NCBI GenBank assembly: GCA_034190875.2
Contig: CM067349.1
Location: forward strand, 25,546,142 to 25,610,141
Direction of reading: 5' to 3'
From: Urechis unicinctus
Taxonomy: Eukaryota; Annelida; Polychaeta; Xenopneusta; Urechidae
Length of the DNA stretch: 64,000 nt
The notes under the pieces are model-generated. The model saw only the letters and a list, made by a program, of their open reading frames with translations, searched no databases and had not been told where the DNA came from. Positions within the stretch are counted from its first letter, which is position 1. Each line of letters begins with the position of its first letter. The position numbers and the translations under genes were made by a program. Below, piece after piece: positions 60,430 to 64,000 of this stretch.

Positions 60430-62300
60430 GCAAGCAATCCGAAAACATTTCATCTCAACAGTTTTAAATCTCCCTATATTGCTTGTACATGTTATCACAC
60501 TGTCAAACCCATTTTCAAATGCAATTGTTTGTCCTATTATCGTCCCATATGGTGACACGTAAAGAACGCAAATATCCCAATAAGTGTTATGAGAGACAGC
60601 TTGTCTACTGGTGGAGCTATGGGTCGGTGGTATACGGCTTATGTTGATCCAATAAATGGCCATAAAAGCAATTACAGTTGAACTGTCGCGACATGAGTCG
60701 GTTGTAGTTGTGTAAAAGGAGATTTTTTATACTTCAATTTGACTACAAAATGTCGATTATCAGAGTGGTCAGACAGTTGAATGTCTCGTCCAAACATCAA
60801 ATGGTTTGCTGGTGATCCTCCTCTCGATCCCATTACTGGCCTGCCACAGAACAGCTTAACTAAAGGTCCGCCGCAAATGTAAGCTGACAGGCGCTATCTC
60901 ACTGCGCTGACTCCACGCCGACGGTCTGGCGCCTTGACTACCCCGCCCCCTCCCGTATACCCCACCACGACCCGGCTTACACCCGACGCACCGACGGCGG
61001 GGGTAGATGGGTGTGGACCGCGGGGAGGGGTGAGGTTATTGGTAGTGTCGAATAGGTAGTGCATATAACAAGGACTTTGTTAAGTTGGCCACTGGAGCCC
61101 CCACGCCTCCTGCGCGCCAGAGTAGCAGCCTGCCTTTATGAACTCCCTAACCACTCACCATTTACAAAACACACACAACTCGCTGGCATGAAATCAGTTT
61201 GCTTCAAGCGCACCGACCGAAACGACCATTCCTGCTGACTAGACTAGCCTAGCCTGTGCCGTAAAAGTCAGGCAGGGGCGAGCACCGTAAATGGGCAAGG
61301 TAGAGTACACGAGAAAGGTGATGTTGATTAGTGGCAGACTGTGAACTTAGATCGCCCACCTGGGTCAGCAGCATAGGGGAGAGCTCAATGTGTGTTCCTG
61401 TTTCAAACTGACCAGCGTTGCATTTTCACAAGTGGATGTACTCATGGTATTTTGAGGAAAGTTTGGATCCTACCCGAGTCCTACGCTACCACAAGGTTGG
61501 TATACAGAGTGTGTGAACTGGACATGAGGATCTGCTTGTGTGTGTGTGTACGGCTGGATCTCTCAAGGCGGGGGTGTCCAGTAAGTAACATCAGCAGTGA
61601 TTCGACACAGAGAGAACAGCCTGAAATTGGACATAGATTCATTCGGGGGCGTTAACTCGTTCGCTTCTGTAGAATAAGACCTCGGCGACGTGACGACGGA
61701 TGATCACTCATCCCTCCATACAGACACGCCTCGCCTTCATCTCGTCCATCGCTGATAAAAAGCACTGCAGAATTCTGGAGGTCGCGACTGAACCGCATCA
61801 ACGAGACGCTCCAATTTCGCGGGTCATATTTCATAACAGAGCACTTTGACTTGCTGGCTTTGGCAACCTCGTCATTTCATAGCCATCTCTCGCCTCGGCT
61901 TATTGCCACCCTAACTCATCGCTGTGTGTCGCTTACAATCAATATCTCTATTTTGCTCTGCTATCCAGAACAGATTTCTGCCAGGAATCTCACGAGAAAA
62001 AAAAACTCACCTTGGATCTCCCGCTCAGGAAAAAACCAAAGTGGCTTATATCAAGGGAAGTGTGATTGGGGAGAAAAAGAGGACATTCCGTGGCTAGTTT
62101 TATGTGTACCTACGGTCTCCTGATATCAATGTGTGATTGCTAATGCGACATCGTTGAGAAGAGAGTGATATTCGGTGTAACACAGCACGCCACTGGGATG
62201 TTGTGAATCGGGTCAATATCGGCTCCGACAAGACAATTAGAGAGCAAGTGGCGTGGACGACGATGGAACGGCTTCTGTGATCACTCACGTGGTTTTAACT
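60430..62300. other. upstream region of the gene starting at 62,301
   Basis: Contains a GC-rich, CpG-containing stretch near 60,890-61,030. A short upstream frame (ATGGAACGGCTTCTGTGA) ends about 20 bases before the 62,301 start codon. No other gene seen. Confidence 0.4.
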
Positions 62301-62376
62301 ATGATAGGGGTTGCCATGGAGATGCTGATGATGTTGATCTCGTGTGGTTTGCTGTGGACGTCTCCGTTGTGCGCAG
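62301..62376 (+). CDS. signal-peptide first exon of an unidentified gene
   Basis: ATG at 62,301 opens 25 codons: a short start, a hydrophobic core (MLMMLISCGLLW) and the cleavage-like end SPLCA, then a consensus GTAAGT donor in phase 1. This is the classic layout of a signal-peptide exon for a secreted or membrane protein. No downstream exon is recognisable before the window ends, so the family is unknown. Confidence 0.5.
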
Positions 62377-62454
62377 GTAAGTCACAGCTCTGATTACAGG
62401 TGTCTCGCTAGTTGGTTACCAGCTCGAAGTGCAGGCAACATCCACTGTAATGAA

Positions 62455-62830
62455 CTGACAGCATCCTTAAAAAACTGGCAGTTTCCATTAAACTGGCAGT
62501 TTCCATTAAACTGGCTTCGGTTTACTGGCATCATCCGTTAAACTGTCATCATCCGTTAAACTGGCAGCATCCGTTAAACTAGCAGCATCCGTTAAACTGA
62601 CAACATCCTTCATACTGGTAGTTTCCATTAAGCACCCTCTAAACTATGAGCTGCCGTTGAACTGACAGCATCGTTTAAACTGGCAGCATCCTTTCAAGTG
62701 GCAGCATCTTCTAAAGTGGCAGCATCCTTTAAACTGACAGTATTCTTTCAGCTGGTAGCATCTTTTAAACTGGCAACATCCTTTAAACTGGTAGCATCTT
62801 TTAAACTGGCTGCATCAATTAAACTTCCAG
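62455..62830. repeat. 19-20 bp minisatellite
   Basis: About 19 variable copies of aaactggcagcatccttt, at the start of the putative intron after the 62,301 exon. Confidence 0.92.
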
Positions 62831-64000
62831 CATAAATTCACTACATTCCATATGAATTTAGCAGCATTCAGTTTTATTTCATGACAGCTAAAGCTATCTA
62901 TATCCACTAAGATCTCGGCAAAACATTCGACTGACTGCATTCTAACACCTGTCTGTACTACCACTAACACGGTAAGAGAAGCTGAATTAGCAGGTCCTTA
63001 TGATTACAACACCTATACACACTAGTCGTTCCCTTAGTTACAATTAGTCGTTCCCTTGGTGACACGTTGTCGTTCCTTGGTTACATTGTGAGGCTGAACT
63101 GGGGACTGATTAGGAACACAACGCACATTAACACCTGTCATCACCTTACCACTACAGCCAGGCTCACATGGGCTAATTCATTCAACTTTTCGACTGCTGT
63201 CTCTCTCACGTGATTTGCCTAATATACCGATCATATCGCATCTTTACGCATTCTCATGCCGCCCTCGTAGATAATGTATCGAGCACCAAGCACCCGGGAT
63301 TACCTCTCGCCGAGTGAAACAGCAGCAGTCCCGCGCTGTGTTAAACCCGTCGCCTGCTTTTTGACCAGATGACCAATTCACTGGGCGAATACATGTCCTT
63401 ATCCAGATCTGGATGGCATCCGGCCCCAGAGGACGCTGTTGAACCAGAGAATGCTGTCATATACGATACTGGGTGAAATCTGTCTTCTGGAATCGAGTTA
63501 TACAGTAAATCAGAAACGAGGCAGAATCGCGATCGTTCCATCGCATAACGTTTAGCTTTCGTACATCGATTTTTGACCGGGTCTTGTATTCTTTGTACAA
63601 TAATGTTTCTATCCAATTTGGTCGATTAATGATTCACCTATGTCAATTCTTGGCTGCCTGTGTAGCCCGCATGCGATGGGTATATTAATCTATACATATA
63701 GCTGTATGGTGTGGGTGGCAGTAGGGGTGGATGACGTGAAGCGCGAGACTGGAGACGCCAGTAGCCACCGCGACGCGCCGCTCATCTGTTACCATTAGGC
63801 GGGAATCATATACCGGGCATCATGGGAAATGCGTGGTGCATTACGGGAAGTGTCGAGTGCATTATAGGAAGGGCGAGATATATAGTACGGTCGACTCTAT
63901 GTAAGTGTTAATACACGGGAGGTATGGCTTCCGACCGCGAGACATTCGCAATTCAATTACTGCCCCATTATTGCCCGTGGTGGTCGTGGGGGTATCGTTA
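62831..64000. other. right edge, no gene recognised
   Basis: Unique sequence. A short doublet (agtcgttcccttagttacaa) occurs at 63,025-63,080. A - frame at 63,341-63,616 (91 codons) has no recognisable feature. Confidence 0.4.

Overview
The window looks like nuclear DNA from a non-insect marine-type invertebrate, probably a lophotrochozoan. It has split genes with GT-AG introns, AATAAA signals, very abundant minisatellites and microsatellites, a BAMBI-type TGF-beta pseudoreceptor and METTL24-like genes. The species cannot be named from sequence alone.

Left part (1-5,400): two tandem METTL24-like (Methyltransf_22 type) genes on the + strand. The first is divergent and cut by the window edge. 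The second is better conserved, with its last four exons clear.

5,400-13,240: four tandem copies of a non-coding unit of about 1.4 kb, each carrying a CA microsatellite. The last two copies also carry a two-exon cassette on the - strand that encodes the ectodomain, transmembrane segment and tail of a BAMBI-like pseudoreceptor. A phase-compatible signal-peptide exon lies about 21 kb upstream at 34,383-34,455 (-). If the splice is real, 13-34 kb is one giant first intron filled with tandem arrays.

13,240-41,600: almost entirely non-coding and dominated by minisatellites (periods about 17, 22, 23, 30, 33, 38, 40, 50 and 51 bp), tetranucleotide and AT repeats, plus a pair of small terminal-inverted-repeat elements.

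41,598-57,835: a nearly full-length Polinton/Maverick element of the adintovirus type (about 16.2 kb) with terminal inverted repeats. The + arm carries a small spliced gene and a spliced protein-primed family B DNA polymerase. The - arm is compact and apparently intronless: adenain-like protease, double jelly-roll major capsid protein, adenovirus X/VI-like core protein, two tandem minor capsid genes, a small membrane protein, chromodomain integrase, two conserved small proteins, packaging ATPase, two paralogous early-type genes, a C2H2 finger protein and another small gene. Polymerase, integrase, ATPase, one minor capsid copy and one early gene each carry one or two single-base frame breaks. 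The rest are open, so this is a recent but probably defective provirus, or an intact one with assembly indels.

57,836-64,000: flanking DNA with an AT microsatellite, a 19-20 bp minisatellite and a convincing signal-peptide first exon on the + strand at 62,301-62,376, whose gene would continue outside the window.
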